NCBI GenBank assembly: GCA_017555695.1
Contig: JAFZFX010000011.1
Span: 89,603 to 153,602 of the forward strand
DNA: 64,000 nucleotides
DNA from: Alistipes sp.
GTDB taxonomy: Bacteria > Bacteroidota > Bacteroidia > Bacteroidales > Rikenellaceae
Reading direction: 5' to 3'
A program made the position numbers and the translations under genes. Below the pieces are notes generated by a model. It was not told where the DNA came from. It did no database searches and saw only the letters and a list, made by a program, of their open reading frames with translations. This document shows positions 8,210-17,019 of the stretch, in pieces. The first letter of the stretch is position 1. Each line of letters begins with the position of its first letter.

Positions 8210-9814
8210 TTACTCCTCCTCTTCGTCTTCTTCGTCTTCTTCCTCGTCCTCTTCTTCGTCTTTCTCCTCTTCGTCAGCCTCGCTCTCCTCTGTCTTGGGG
8301 CGATCCATAACCTCTACGGTAAGGTTGTCGTCGCACTTTCTCAATGCCATAACTACGCGATCTGCCATAGCCAAGCTCGGGAACATGCCCAAGAGGAACT
8401 CGCCGTCTGCTACCTTCGAGAGCTGTGCATCGGCTGCCATTGTAGAGATAACCTCCAATACGGTCTCATTCAATGCACCGCCAGAGATCTTCACTCTGAA
8501 CGATACGGGCTCACCATCACCCTGCTCCGAGAGGTTTGTCTTGCGGCCGTCGCACCACTCCACAATCTGCGGATTTCTGAAGCCCTTTTTCTTCATCACT
8601 TCAACTGCAGCCTCGGCCTCGGCACGGGTGTGCAGACCGCCAGCATAGTAGCTGAAGCGACCATCTTCCAAAGACTCTACAAACAGAGGCGCTGCACCAC
8701 GGAATACCGATGCCGCCTGCTTATATTTATATGTACCCAACAGGATGCGGTATATTGTTCCGTACTCATAAACTACGCATTGCGGAATTGGGTTTGCCGA
8801 AGTGTAAGGGCTACGCGGGAGGAACTCTATGGCCTCGTAGTTCACGAACGAACGACGCTCGATGTCGATGATGGGCAAGCGGTAGTCAATCTGGCGTGCG
8901 GCACGCGATGCCAACGACAGAGAGTCTATTGAAGAGGTCTGGTTGAGTAACTTTGCTACATACATCTCGTAGTTCAGCGCTACGGGCTTCTGCAAGCAGT
9001 AATCAACCAACGCCTCTGATATGCAGTTATCAACCGACAGCAACTTCTGCTGGCGTGCCTCCATCATCATATTCTCGGTAAGTTCCAGGATATCCTCACG
9101 GTTCTCCTTCTCCAGGAAATATGAGTACACATATATCTTATGGTCGTAAATCTCGCCCCACAGCTTCGCTAAGCGGCGCTCCAGAATGAAGTTTTCGTCC
9201 ATAGATGATGCCATCTCTCCATATAAAGCCTCTGCGTCGGCCTCGGTTGTGGCTTGCAGGTACTTGTCGTAGAGGGTCTTTATGTTGGTGTAGTTCTTTA
9301 CATAGGTGGTGGCGCACTCTCTTGCTGATGCCTCCTTGCCCTGCAACTCGATGAGTTGTTTCAAGTCGTCAGCGTCGATACCCTTGCAGAAGTACTCGTT
9401 GTTGAAAATTGAGCCCATAGATTGCGAACTTTGCGCACCGCCAATGTTGCCAAGACCTTCGAGAACGAACTTTTGCTCTATTGAGTTAATGTTGTCAATA
9501 AGCTTAATCTTCTGCGAGCGGAGAGCAAAAATAGCGCTCTCGGCATCTGACAGCAACAGCAACATCGAATCAGAGCGCACCTGCGTGAGAGAGTCGCGAG
9601 ACTCCACATTAGCTCGCATATTACTACGCAGATTGCGTACTACACCCATCAGTGAATCGGTCTGCTGACGCAACTTCTCGTCGCTACGCAGCAAATCCAT
9701 ATACTCCTTATTCTCTTCCAGTCCAGCAACTCGGGCTACAACCTCCTGAGCTACCGCATTACAAACGCCCATACACAGGGCTATTAAACTCGCTAAAACA
9801 AACTTTCGTTTCAT
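8210..9814 (-). CDS. Exported SPOR-like protein with an acidic tail
   Basis: 534 residues from the ATG at 9814, chosen over one 12 nt upstream because it follows a GGTGGAG ribosome site, overlaps the trkH stop as TAATG, and starts a good signal peptide (MKRKFVLASL, cleavage after NAVAQ). An alpha-helical, coiled-coil-prone region fills the middle. Near residues 360-440 a segment resembles a SPOR (peptidoglycan-binding) repeat: YRILLGTYKYKQAASVFRG, then YYAGGLHTRAEAEAAVEVMK and GFRNPQIVEW; a second SPOR-like stretch follows. The last 26 residues are almost all Glu and Asp. Role unknown; probably a periplasmic or envelope protein working with its membrane neighbours. Confidence 0.75.
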   Translation of the reverse strand: MKRKFVLASLIALCMGVCNAVAQEVVARVAGLEENKEYMDLLRSDEKLRQQTDSLMGVVRNLRSNMRANVESRDSLTQVRSDSMLLLLSDAESAIFALRSQKIKLIDNINSIEQKFVLEGLGNIGGAQSSQSMGSIFNNEYFCKGIDADDLKQLIELQGKEASARECATTYVKNYTNIKTLYDKYLQATTEADAEALYGEMASSMDENFILERRLAKLWGEIYDHKIYVYSYFLEKENREDILELTENMMMEARQQKLLSVDNCISEALVDYCLQKPVALNYEMYVAKLLNQTSSIDSLSLASRAARQIDYRLPIIDIERRSFVNYEAIEFLPRSPYTSANPIPQCVVYEYGTIYRILLGTYKYKQAASVFRGAAPLFVESLEDGRFSYYAGGLHTRAEAEAAVEVMKKKGFRNPQIVEWCDGRKTNLSEQGDGEPVSFRVKISGGALNETVLEVISTMAADAQLSKVADGEFLLGMFPSLAMADRVVMALRKCDDNLTVEVMDRPKTEESEADEEEKDEEEDEEEDEEDEEEE

Positions 9815-11259
9815 TATCTCCACCATCTTATAAAAAAGAGTTGAATCAATCCAAATATCTCAAGACGACCCAATAACATCAGAGCCGTCAAATTCATCTT
9901 TGTTACAACGGGCATTGCCGAATAGTTATTCATCGTGCCAATGTCGCCAAATCCAGGGCCTACATTACTTGTGCAAGCCAGCGCTGCCGAGAAACCTGTC
10001 ATCAGGTCGGCGCCATAGAGCGTATTGAAGAATACGCCTATCAGTATCAACAGCATATATGTAACGATATACACCATTACAGTTCCCATCATATTGTCGT
10101 CCTGCACTATGCCGTCAATCTTTGTGCGGAATATTGCATCGGGGTGTCGCTGCATCTGCAGTCGGGTGCGTATCATCTTTATAGCCACCAGGAAGCGGTC
10201 AATCTTCAGTCCGCCCGATGTAGAACCCGCACAGCCACACACGATAGCACAGAAAATCATAATCATAATGGCAAACGAGGGCCATATATTGCAGTCGGCT
10301 GTGGCAAATCCCGAGGTGGTTATAATCGACACGGTGTGGAACAGAGCCGAACGCATCGATAGCAATATGTTGGGATATATCTCCGAGAGCCACAAACTCA
10401 AACCTACGAACAGTGATGCGATGCCTATCACGGCAAAGTAAACGCGCGATACCTCCGAGCGGAAGATGTTGTTCGGCTTACCTGTGATAGTCGCATATAT
10501 CAAACCGAAGTGCAGACCCGACAGCATCATAGCGCATACCAATACAAGTTCGATGCTACCCGAGTTGAAGAATGCAATACTCGTATTCTTTGTGCCAAAA
10601 CCGCAGGTCGAGCAGGCTGACATTGCGTGGCACAAGGCGTCAAACCAGCACATGCCGCAAAGTTTCAGCAATAGCGTGGTCACGATGGTCATCAGTATGT
10701 AGGTTGTCAGAACGATACGCACGATGGTTTGTGAGCGATAGTTGAAGTTATCGCGCGCCAGCGACGAAAGTTCCACATTCGCCATCATTCGCTTGCTCTT
10801 GCCGATTGACGGCAGTATGACCAGCGCAAACATAACAACGCCCACACCGCCAATCCAACAGGTAGCCATACGCCAAAAGAGCAGGCCTCGTGGCAAGCCT
10901 TCGATGTTGTTCAGGATTGATGCGCCCGTGGTGGTAAAGCCCGAAACGCTTTCAAACCAAGCGTTTATAATCGAGAATTCGCCTCCCCACATCAGGTAAG
11001 GGAACATGCCCACGATACTTGCAACAATCCACGCACCTACGACGATGCCATATCCCTCCTTGGTGGATATGCGGTCGGTGGTCGGTACGAAAATCAGCGG
11101 GAAGCAACCCAATAGCAGTGTCAGCAGTGAAGACATCACTAATGGGTAATAAGAGCTATCGACATTGCTAAAATAAGCAATGCCGGCCGACAACAACATA
11201 AATGCCGCCAAGACCAGCAGGATGACGCCGATATATCTTATAACCACGCTAAAACGCAT
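9814..11259 (-). CDS. trkH: TrkH family potassium uptake protein
   Basis: 481-residue polytopic protein of the Trk/Ktr/HKT group, which moves K+ across the inner membrane with a regulatory TrkA/KtrA partner. Pore-loop glycine signatures are visible: SGFTTTGAS, CSTCGFGTKN, TSGFATADCN and TSNVGPGFGDIG. No trkA gene is in the window. It lies 6 nt after the HAMP-type gene and overlaps the next gene by one base, so translation is coupled. Confidence 0.93.
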   Translation of the reverse strand: MRFSVVIRYIGVILLVLAAFMLLSAGIAYFSNVDSSYYPLVMSSLLTLLLGCFPLIFVPTTDRISTKEGYGIVVGAWIVASIVGMFPYLMWGGEFSIINAWFESVSGFTTTGASILNNIEGLPRGLLFWRMATCWIGGVGVVMFALVILPSIGKSKRMMANVELSSLARDNFNYRSQTIVRIVLTTYILMTIVTTLLLKLCGMCWFDALCHAMSACSTCGFGTKNTSIAFFNSGSIELVLVCAMMLSGLHFGLIYATITGKPNNIFRSEVSRVYFAVIGIASLFVGLSLWLSEIYPNILLSMRSALFHTVSIITTSGFATADCNIWPSFAIMIMIFCAIVCGCAGSTSGGLKIDRFLVAIKMIRTRLQMQRHPDAIFRTKIDGIVQDDNMMGTVMVYIVTYMLLILIGVFFNTLYGADLMTGFSAALACTSNVGPGFGDIGTMNNYSAMPVVTKMNLTALMLLGRLEIFGLIQLFFIRWWR

Positions 11260-11265
11260 AATCTG

Positions 11266-12078
11266 CTATCTGATTGTTCGGTTGTTAATTATCGATTCTA
11301 TACGCTGCTTGAGTTCGTTTACCTCGTCAAGACATTCGCTCTTTACCTGGAATGGGATCTTGTATTTGAGCGAATCGCCAAGATTTTTGTTCATCTCCAC
11401 GATGGGTTTTGCGATGTAAATCACCACAAAGTAGTAGAACATCAGCAGGATGGCAATCATCACCACTAACGAGATAAATACAGGGGTAACGGCACGATAG
11501 GCGTTGCGGCTCAAAAGCTCGGCACGCGGTGAGAGTGAGCTCTGCGATGAGGTCATTACGCGCAAGACACCGTCGCTCATTGCGTCGTATTCGGGCAAGT
11601 AATTGTCGCTATACCATCCCCAGCCGTCGAAAGAGTCGGCTTTATTCTCCTCTGTAGCGAGAGAATCGGGCAAAACGGGCGGAGTGTACTCAATTACGCG
11701 GCTTGCCTGCAACTGCTCAACCACATTGTGCATACTGCGCGCCAACATGTCGAGTGAATCAAAGAGTGTCGTGGCAGACGAAGCTGACTCCTCGCGTACC
11801 AAACGAATCTTATCTACGAATGTGTTGTAGCAAATGTTGCACGAATCGGCGTATCTTGCATCACGCAAGACTGCGTAATGAATCACAGCTCTGTCGTGGG
11901 CGCGTACGGCGTCCAATAAACTCTCCGATGATGATATACTTCTGCGGCTGCTGCCGAGGATGGCGTCGATATCGCCACTCATATTGTTAAGTTCAAATAG
12001 TGACACCAAACCCGAGAAAAAGAGCAATACTACGATGCTCAAAAATCCGATGGTCACTCTTTTGCGAATACCCTTCAT
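11266..12078 (-). CDS. Two-TM sensor-like protein with HAMP-type region, no output domain
   Basis: 270 residues from the ATG at 12078; an ATG 12 nt upstream is in frame but would leave only a few nt after the likely transcription start. Layout: TM helix at about 8-30, a 160-residue extracytoplasmic helical domain like that of chemoreceptor/kinase sensors (with a Cys pair CNIC), a second TM at about 190-217, then a HAMP-like segment (IAKPIVEMNKNLGDSLKYKIPF) and a short coiled coil. It stops there, without kinase or methyl-accepting domain. It precedes trkH by 6 nt, which suggests a role linked to ion uptake or envelope state; this is inference. Confidence 0.7.
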   Translation of the reverse strand: MKGIRKRVTIGFLSIVVLLFFSGLVSLFELNNMSGDIDAILGSSRRSISSSESLLDAVRAHDRAVIHYAVLRDARYADSCNICYNTFVDKIRLVREESASSATTLFDSLDMLARSMHNVVEQLQASRVIEYTPPVLPDSLATEENKADSFDGWGWYSDNYLPEYDAMSDGVLRVMTSSQSSLSPRAELLSRNAYRAVTPVFISLVVMIAILLMFYYFVVIYIAKPIVEMNKNLGDSLKYKIPFQVKSECLDEVNELKQRIESIINNRTIR

Positions 12079-12104
12079 ACTTAAACACATCTTTGCTAAT
12101 TATG

Positions 12105-12112
12105 CAAAGATA
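12105..12112 (-). promoter_or_regulatory. Promoter -7 box of the HAMP-trkH-SPOR-nfeD-floA operon
   Basis: The minus strand reads TATCTTTG here, a perfect TAnnTTTG box, in the 80-nt gap behind mtaB. Transcription would start near 12098-12100, about 20 nt before the chosen start codon. No convincing -33 TTTG is seen (an ATTG lies near the expected place). Confidence 0.6.
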
Positions 12113-12158
12113 ATAAAATTATCTTGACTCTTGGCAATTTTGCGCATAGAGTTGTGTT

Positions 12159-13454
12159 TTATTCCAAAATTTCGGCCAATATGTCGTGATTTTCGTCCAT
12201 TGACAGCAATTTTACGCAGCAAATACGGTCTATCAAATCGCGTCGTAATGGGGCCTTTACTCGCACATAATTGCCTGTGTATCCCGACATCATACCACCG
12301 CGCACGGTACTCTCAAACAGCACTTCGGCCTCACCGCCTACAGCCTCACTGCAAAAATCTGCGTGCAGTTTGTTGCACAACTCATCAAGACGAGCAGCAC
12401 GCGCACTCGACACCGATGCGGGCACCTTGTCGGGCATATCGATGGCGGGCGTGTTGGGACGCTCCGAGAATGGGAATATGTGCAGGAATGAGGGCTTGAG
12501 GCGCTCCAGAAGCGAATATGTCTGCTCGAAATCCTCGTCGCTCTCACCAGGGAAACCCGTAATCACATCTACGCCGATAAATACATCGGGCATAAGTGAA
12601 CGCACCTTCTCGATGCGCTCGGCATATTTCTCGGCTGTGTAACGACGGCGCATAAGGCCTAAGATGCGGTTGCTGCCACTCTGTAGAGGTATGTGGAAGT
12701 GGTGCTGGAATTTCGGTGATGCGGCGCAGAACTCTATAATTTCGTCAGTTAGCAGGTTTGGCTCGATTGACGAGATGCGGTAGCGCTCGATGCCCTCCAC
12801 ATCGTTCAGCGCACGCAGCAGGTCGATAAATTTTTCGCCTGTGGTGCGACCAAAATCGCCAGTGTTGATGCCCGTGATTACAATCTCTTTCAGGCCTGTG
12901 GCTGCCACCTTTTCGGCTTGTGCTACAATGTCGGCAATCGGCATATTGCGGCTTGCTCCGCGAGCATAGTGAATTGTGCAGTATGCACACTTATAATCGC
13001 ATCCGTCCTGCACCTTCAAAAACGAGCGCGATCTATCGCCCGAAGAGTATGCTGCAAAGAAGCGAGAGATGTCGTCATAGGGACAACAAAGTACCTTCGC
13101 TTCGGCGGCTTTTTCTATTTCAAGTACTGCTTTAACTAAATCTCCTTTATAATTGTTACCCAATACTATATCCACTCCATCGATGGCTGCTACCTCCTGC
13201 GGTTTTAGCTGAGCGTAACATCCCGTCACGGCAATTATTGCGTTGGGATTTCGGCGGTGCAGTTTGCGTATGATATTGCGGCATTTTTTGTCGGCGTGCT
13301 CCGTTACCGAACAGCTATTTATGACACATACATCGGCCTGATCGTTTACCCCTACTCGCTCATATCCGCAAGCCTCAAACTCGCGCGCGAAAGTGGAACT
13401 CTCCGAAAAGTTGAGTTTACAACCCAATGTATGGAAACTTACTCGACGCTTCAT
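12159..13454 (-). CDS. mtaB: tRNA t6A37 methylthiotransferase MtaB
   Basis: Radical-SAM enzyme that adds a methylthio group to C2 of t6A37 in ANN-decoding tRNAs. 431 residues in the family's order: an N-terminal methylthiotransferase domain with cluster cysteines at 12, 48 and 79, a radical-SAM domain with CDYKCAYC at 152-159, and a C-terminal TRAM-like part. HTLGCKLN at the N-terminus and GCDYKCAYCTIHYARG separate it from MiaB and RimO. It stands upstream of the trkH operon on the same strand but that operon has its own promoter. Confidence 0.93.
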   Translation of the reverse strand: MKRRVSFHTLGCKLNFSESSTFAREFEACGYERVGVNDQADVCVINSCSVTEHADKKCRNIIRKLHRRNPNAIIAVTGCYAQLKPQEVAAIDGVDIVLGNNYKGDLVKAVLEIEKAAEAKVLCCPYDDISRFFAAYSSGDRSRSFLKVQDGCDYKCAYCTIHYARGASRNMPIADIVAQAEKVAATGLKEIVITGINTGDFGRTTGEKFIDLLRALNDVEGIERYRISSIEPNLLTDEIIEFCAASPKFQHHFHIPLQSGSNRILGLMRRRYTAEKYAERIEKVRSLMPDVFIGVDVITGFPGESDEDFEQTYSLLERLKPSFLHIFPFSERPNTPAIDMPDKVPASVSSARAARLDELCNKLHADFCSEAVGGEAEVLFESTVRGGMMSGYTGNYVRVKAPLRRDLIDRICCVKLLSMDENHDILAEILE

Positions 13455-13517
13455 AATCGTTTCAAATCAAATTTTCAGTGCGAAAATATAAAAACTTTAG
13501 CTTATTAGGAAAAAAGT

Positions 13518-13549
13518 TTTGATGCAATCGCGGAAATAGAGTAAATTTG
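13518..13549 (+). promoter_or_regulatory. Promoter of the permease-lptFG-fmt operon
   Basis: TTTG at 13518-13521 and TAAATTTG at 13542-13549 with a 20-bp spacer match both Bacteroidota promoter boxes. Transcription would start near 13555, about 40 nt before the first gene. Confidence 0.75.
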
Positions 13550-13594
13550 CAAAATTTTTATTACGCTCTCACTCTTGTGATGGGTATGTGAAGT

Positions 13595-14440
13595 ATGGAA
13601 TTTTTTTACGACATATTTGAATATCGTTACCTTGCCAATGCATTTCTGGCGGCTATATTTGCGGGCATAACTTGCGGTATAGTCGGCACTTACATTGTGT
13701 CGAGGCGACTGGTGTTCTTGTGTGGTGGTGTCACTCACGCATCGTTTGGTGGTTTGGGTGTGGCGCTCTATGCTGGCGTAAATCCTATTGCGGGTGCTGT
13801 GGCTTTTGCAGTGCTGTCGGCTTTCGGTATTGAGTGGGCTTCTTCTAATGGCAAAATCAGGGAAGATTCGGCTATCGGCATCGTCTGGTCAATCGGAATG
13901 GCTATCGGCGCGCTGTTTATGAGTCTTACGCCTGGCTATACCTCGGGAGATTTGTCGAGTTATATGTTTGGCAGTATAATCACAGTCTCGTCGTCGGATA
14001 TTGTGGCGATGGGAGTTCTTGCGGCTATATGTCTGATTGGTATAGTGTTGTGGTGGCGTAGCATAATGTATGTGGCTTTCGATAGAGGCTTCTCTTCGAG
14101 TCAGGGCATCGCTACCCGCATTGTCTCGTATCTGCTGATGGCGGTGGTCGCTGTGGCGATAGTTATGGCTATCAGAATAATGGGAATCGTGCTGTTGCTC
14201 TCGCTCTTTACTATTCCTGCCGTGACGGCTAATGCAATCACAAAATCATACCCCAAGATGACCATTTGGGCATCTGTTATTGCCACTTTGGGGGCTGTCG
14301 TGGGACTTGTGGCGAGTTATAATTGGGAGATTCCGCCAGGAACGAGCATAATATTTACGCTCACTATGGTGCTTATTGCGGTAAAACTTTGTATCTTTGC
14401 AAAGCAAAAATTGACAACTGATGCTAAAGACAATACATAG
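13595..14440 (+). CDS. Metal ABC transporter permease (ZnuB/TroC family)
   Basis: 281-residue ABC-3 family permease with about eight membrane helices and the family motifs RRLVFLCGGVTHASFGGLG and MGIVLLLSLFTIPAVTA. Members import Zn2+, Mn2+ or Fe2+ with an ATPase and a binding protein, neither of which is nearby, so the metal cannot be told. It overlaps the next gene by 20 nt, an arrangement that couples their translation. Confidence 0.9.
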   Translation: MEFFYDIFEYRYLANAFLAAIFAGITCGIVGTYIVSRRLVFLCGGVTHASFGGLGVALYAGVNPIAGAVAFAVLSAFGIEWASSNGKIREDSAIGIVWSIGMAIGALFMSLTPGYTSGDLSSYMFGSIITVSSSDIVAMGVLAAICLIGIVLWWRSIMYVAFDRGFSSSQGIATRIVSYLLMAVVAVAIVMAIRIMGIVLLLSLFTIPAVTANAITKSYPKMTIWASVIATLGAVVGLVASYNWEIPPGTSIIFTLTMVLIAVKLCIFAKQKLTTDAKDNT

Positions 14441-15968
14441 ATTAGTACTTAAATCATTTTTAGGCCCGCTCGTAATGACCTTCTTTATCGTCTTTTTCGT
14501 ATTGATGATGAACTTCATTTGGCGTTATATCGACGAGCTTACAGGTAAGGGTTTGGATGCCTCGGTGATCATAGAACTTTTGTTCTATGCTACCATCAAT
14601 ATGATTCCGTTGGGTCTGCCGTTGGCAATGTTGCTTGCGGCGATTATGACTATGGGTAACCTCGGTGAAAACTTTGAGTTGCAGGCTATGAAGTCGGCCG
14701 GTATGTCGCTGATGCGAATTATGAAGCCGCTGATTGGCGTTGCCGTGTTGATGTCTATCGCCAGCTTCTTCGTTATCAATAATCTCGTCCCCTACGCCTA
14801 TAAGAAGTCGCAGAGTATCTTGTATGATATCCGCCGTCAGAAGCAGGTGCTGGAGTTTCAGGATGGTCTTTTCTTCAATGGCATCGACGAGAATTTGAGT
14901 ATTCGTGTCGAGCATCAGGACCCTGAAACGGGCCTCTTGAACAATGTACTTATCTACGATAATCGTCACGCCAACGGTAATATGCGTACAACGGTTGCCG
15001 AGTCGGGTTATATCCGTCTGTCGGATGATAAGAAATTCTTGCTTATAACGCTCTATAACGGCGAGAATTACGAACAGACCCGTAATGGCGAGTGGTATAA
15101 TAAAAATACCTTGCGACACGATAAGTTTGAGGTGCAGGATATGAAGGTCGTGATGTCTGGTTTTGACTTCGAGCGCACCGACGAGAATAGCCTTATTAGC
15201 GGCTCGCAGGCGAAAAATATTGTTGAGTTGCAGCACCATATCGACTCGCTCGATAGAAGTGTAGCGGAATATACTACAAGTTCATACGGCCCGCTCCTTC
15301 AGGAGAATATCTTTGTTGAGGATATACAGGTGTTGAGTCTGCCCGACTCTCTGCGCAAAGATAAGACTGGTTTCCGCAATGCAAACCTGCTCGACTCGCT
15401 GGCAAAACTCGATGTGCGTAAGCGTAGCGAGGTGTGGCAGTCGGCCCGCAGTGTGGCGCTCAATTCGCGTAACGCATTCTCGTTTGATGAGACTTCGGCC
15501 AAGGAGGCCCTCACGCAGTTATACCGCAGTAAAAACGACTGGCACAAGAAACTCTCTCTGCCCGTGTCGGTGCTTATCTTCTTCCTAATTGGTGCGCCGT
15601 TGGGAGCAATCATTCGTAAGGGAGGTTTAGGTACGCCTATTGTTATCTCGGTGGCCTTCTTTGTCTTCTACTATATTGTCAGCCTTAATGGCGAGAAAGC
15701 GGCCAAAGAGGGTGTCTGGAGTTCCTTCTCGGGAATGTGGTTATCCTCCTTTATTTTGGCACCTATTGCTGTGTATCTTATCATAAAGGCAACGAACGAC
15801 TCGTCGTTGCTCGATACCGAGTGGTATTATGCAAAGATGAAGCAGATAGAGGAGAAGGTTGCCCCCTATTGGAATAAGGTGCAGCAGCGCCTCTCAAGGA
15901 CAAAAGCGTGGCAAATAGTTCAGCAACGCTTGGCTAATCGCAAGAATAAGAAAAATAAGTTAGCATAA
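14421..15968 (+). CDS. LptF/LptG family permease
   Basis: 515 residues of the YjgP/YjgQ family. These proteins are the membrane part of the ABC exporter that lifts lipopolysaccharide from the inner membrane towards the outer membrane. Three N-terminal TM helices (about 15-35, 55-80, 100-120), a large periplasmic domain (about 125-370) and three C-terminal TM helices (about 375-455) are visible. The chain is longer than the roughly 360-residue proteobacterial proteins because the periplasmic part is extended, which is common in Bacteroidota. LptF and LptG cannot be told apart from one copy. Confidence 0.9.
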   Translation: MLKTIHRLVLKSFLGPLVMTFFIVFFVLMMNFIWRYIDELTGKGLDASVIIELLFYATINMIPLGLPLAMLLAAIMTMGNLGENFELQAMKSAGMSLMRIMKPLIGVAVLMSIASFFVINNLVPYAYKKSQSILYDIRRQKQVLEFQDGLFFNGIDENLSIRVEHQDPETGLLNNVLIYDNRHANGNMRTTVAESGYIRLSDDKKFLLITLYNGENYEQTRNGEWYNKNTLRHDKFEVQDMKVVMSGFDFERTDENSLISGSQAKNIVELQHHIDSLDRSVAEYTTSSYGPLLQENIFVEDIQVLSLPDSLRKDKTGFRNANLLDSLAKLDVRKRSEVWQSARSVALNSRNAFSFDETSAKEALTQLYRSKNDWHKKLSLPVSVLIFFLIGAPLGAIIRKGGLGTPIVISVAFFVFYYIVSLNGEKAAKEGVWSSFSGMWLSSFILAPIAVYLIIKATNDSSLLDTEWYYAKMKQIEEKVAPYWNKVQQRLSRTKAWQIVQQRLANRKNKKNKLA

Positions 15969-16933
15969 TGAGCGGAAAAGATTTAAGAATAGTATTTATG
16001 GGTACGCCCGAGTTCGCCGTAGCGTCGCTTAAGCGCTTGGTTGAGGAGGGTTATAATATTGTGGCTGTTGTTACTACGCCCGACAAACCTGCTGGTCGTG
16101 GACAGAAAATTCACGAGAGCGATGTCAAGGTCGCGGCTCGTGAGTTGGGTTTGCCCATCCTGCAGCCCGAGAAGTTGAAGTCGGAGGAGTTTGTTGAGGC
16201 TATGCGTGCCTTGCAGCCCGACCTCGGAATAGTTATTGCATTCCGTATGTTGCCCGAGGTTATTTGGGCTATGCCTAAGTATGGTACATTTAATCTTCAT
16301 GCCTCATTGTTGCCGCAGTATCGCGGTGCAGCGCCCATTAACTGGGCCATCATCAACGGTGAGACCGAGACAGGTATCACCACCTTCCTGCTTAATCACG
16401 AGATTGACAAGGGTGCTATCGTGGGTCAGCGCAAGATGCCCATCCTTGAGGAGGATAACATCGGCACGATGTATGATAAACTGATGGTGGAGGGTTGTGA
16501 TTTGGTGGTTGAGACCGTCGAGAAGATTGCGGCGCAGGACTTCACTCCGATTGAGCAGATGCATATTGATGAATCTACTCTTAATCCCGCCCCGAAAATC
16601 TTTAAGGAGGATTGCAAGATTGACTGGAATTGGGATGGCAAACGCATTGTGAACTTCGTGCGAGGCCTCTCTCCCTACCCTGCTGCTTGGACTCCGCTCT
16701 ACCTTAATGGCGAGGAGAAGGGTTCTGCAAAAATCTTTGAGGTTAAGTTCGTAAGTAAGTCGGTTGATGGCCGTGCTGGTAAGATTATCTCTGACGGCAA
16801 AGAGTATATCGCAGTCTGCTGTGCTGATGGCATGATTGAGATTAACTCGATGCAGATGGCTGGCAAGAAACGAATGAGCAACCGCGATTTGTTGCTCGGA
16901 TTCCGTTCTATTGAGGATTATACTTGTATGTAA
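15968..16933 (+). CDS. fmt: Methionyl-tRNA formyltransferase
   Basis: Transfers a formyl group from 10-formyl-THF to the initiator Met-tRNA. 321 residues with the N-terminal formyltransferase fold (MGTPEFAVASL; catalytic region FNLHASLLPQYRGAAPINW with the Asn and His; DKGAIVGQ) and the C-terminal OB-like domain. The start overlaps the preceding stop as TAATG. It ends a short unit closed by a terminator at 16953-16992. Confidence 0.96.
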   Translation: MSGKDLRIVFMGTPEFAVASLKRLVEEGYNIVAVVTTPDKPAGRGQKIHESDVKVAARELGLPILQPEKLKSEEFVEAMRALQPDLGIVIAFRMLPEVIWAMPKYGTFNLHASLLPQYRGAAPINWAIINGETETGITTFLLNHEIDKGAIVGQRKMPILEEDNIGTMYDKLMVEGCDLVVETVEKIAAQDFTPIEQMHIDESTLNPAPKIFKEDCKIDWNWDGKRIVNFVRGLSPYPAAWTPLYLNGEEKGSAKIFEVKFVSKSVDGRAGKIISDGKEYIAVCCADGMIEINSMQMAGKKRMSNRDLLLGFRSIEDYTCM

Positions 16934-16952
16934 TTACGGATTATATTGATAG

Positions 16953-16996
16953 AAAACGCCCTCGACTCAATCTTTGAAATCGAGGGCGTTTTGTTT
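16953..16996. terminator. Terminator between fmt and the G1P dehydrogenase gene
   Basis: A 13-bp perfect stem, AAAACGCCCTCGA (16953-16965) with its complement (16980-16992), joined by a 14-nt loop and flanked by T-rich and A-rich sequence, lies between converging genes and can serve both strands. Confidence 0.85.
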
Positions 16997-17019
16997 TGGT
17001 GTCTAAAGCGGTGCTTTAA

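Noticed and set aside
8215-8290. Simple DNA repeat behind the acidic tail
   Set aside because: The repetitive CTTCGTC-type sequence is explained by the Glu/Asp codons of the protein end; it is in frame and not a separate element.
14460-15239. 259-codon minus-strand frame opposite the LptF/G gene
   Set aside because: Shadow frame with unnatural composition; the plus-strand gene has clear membrane helices and family features.
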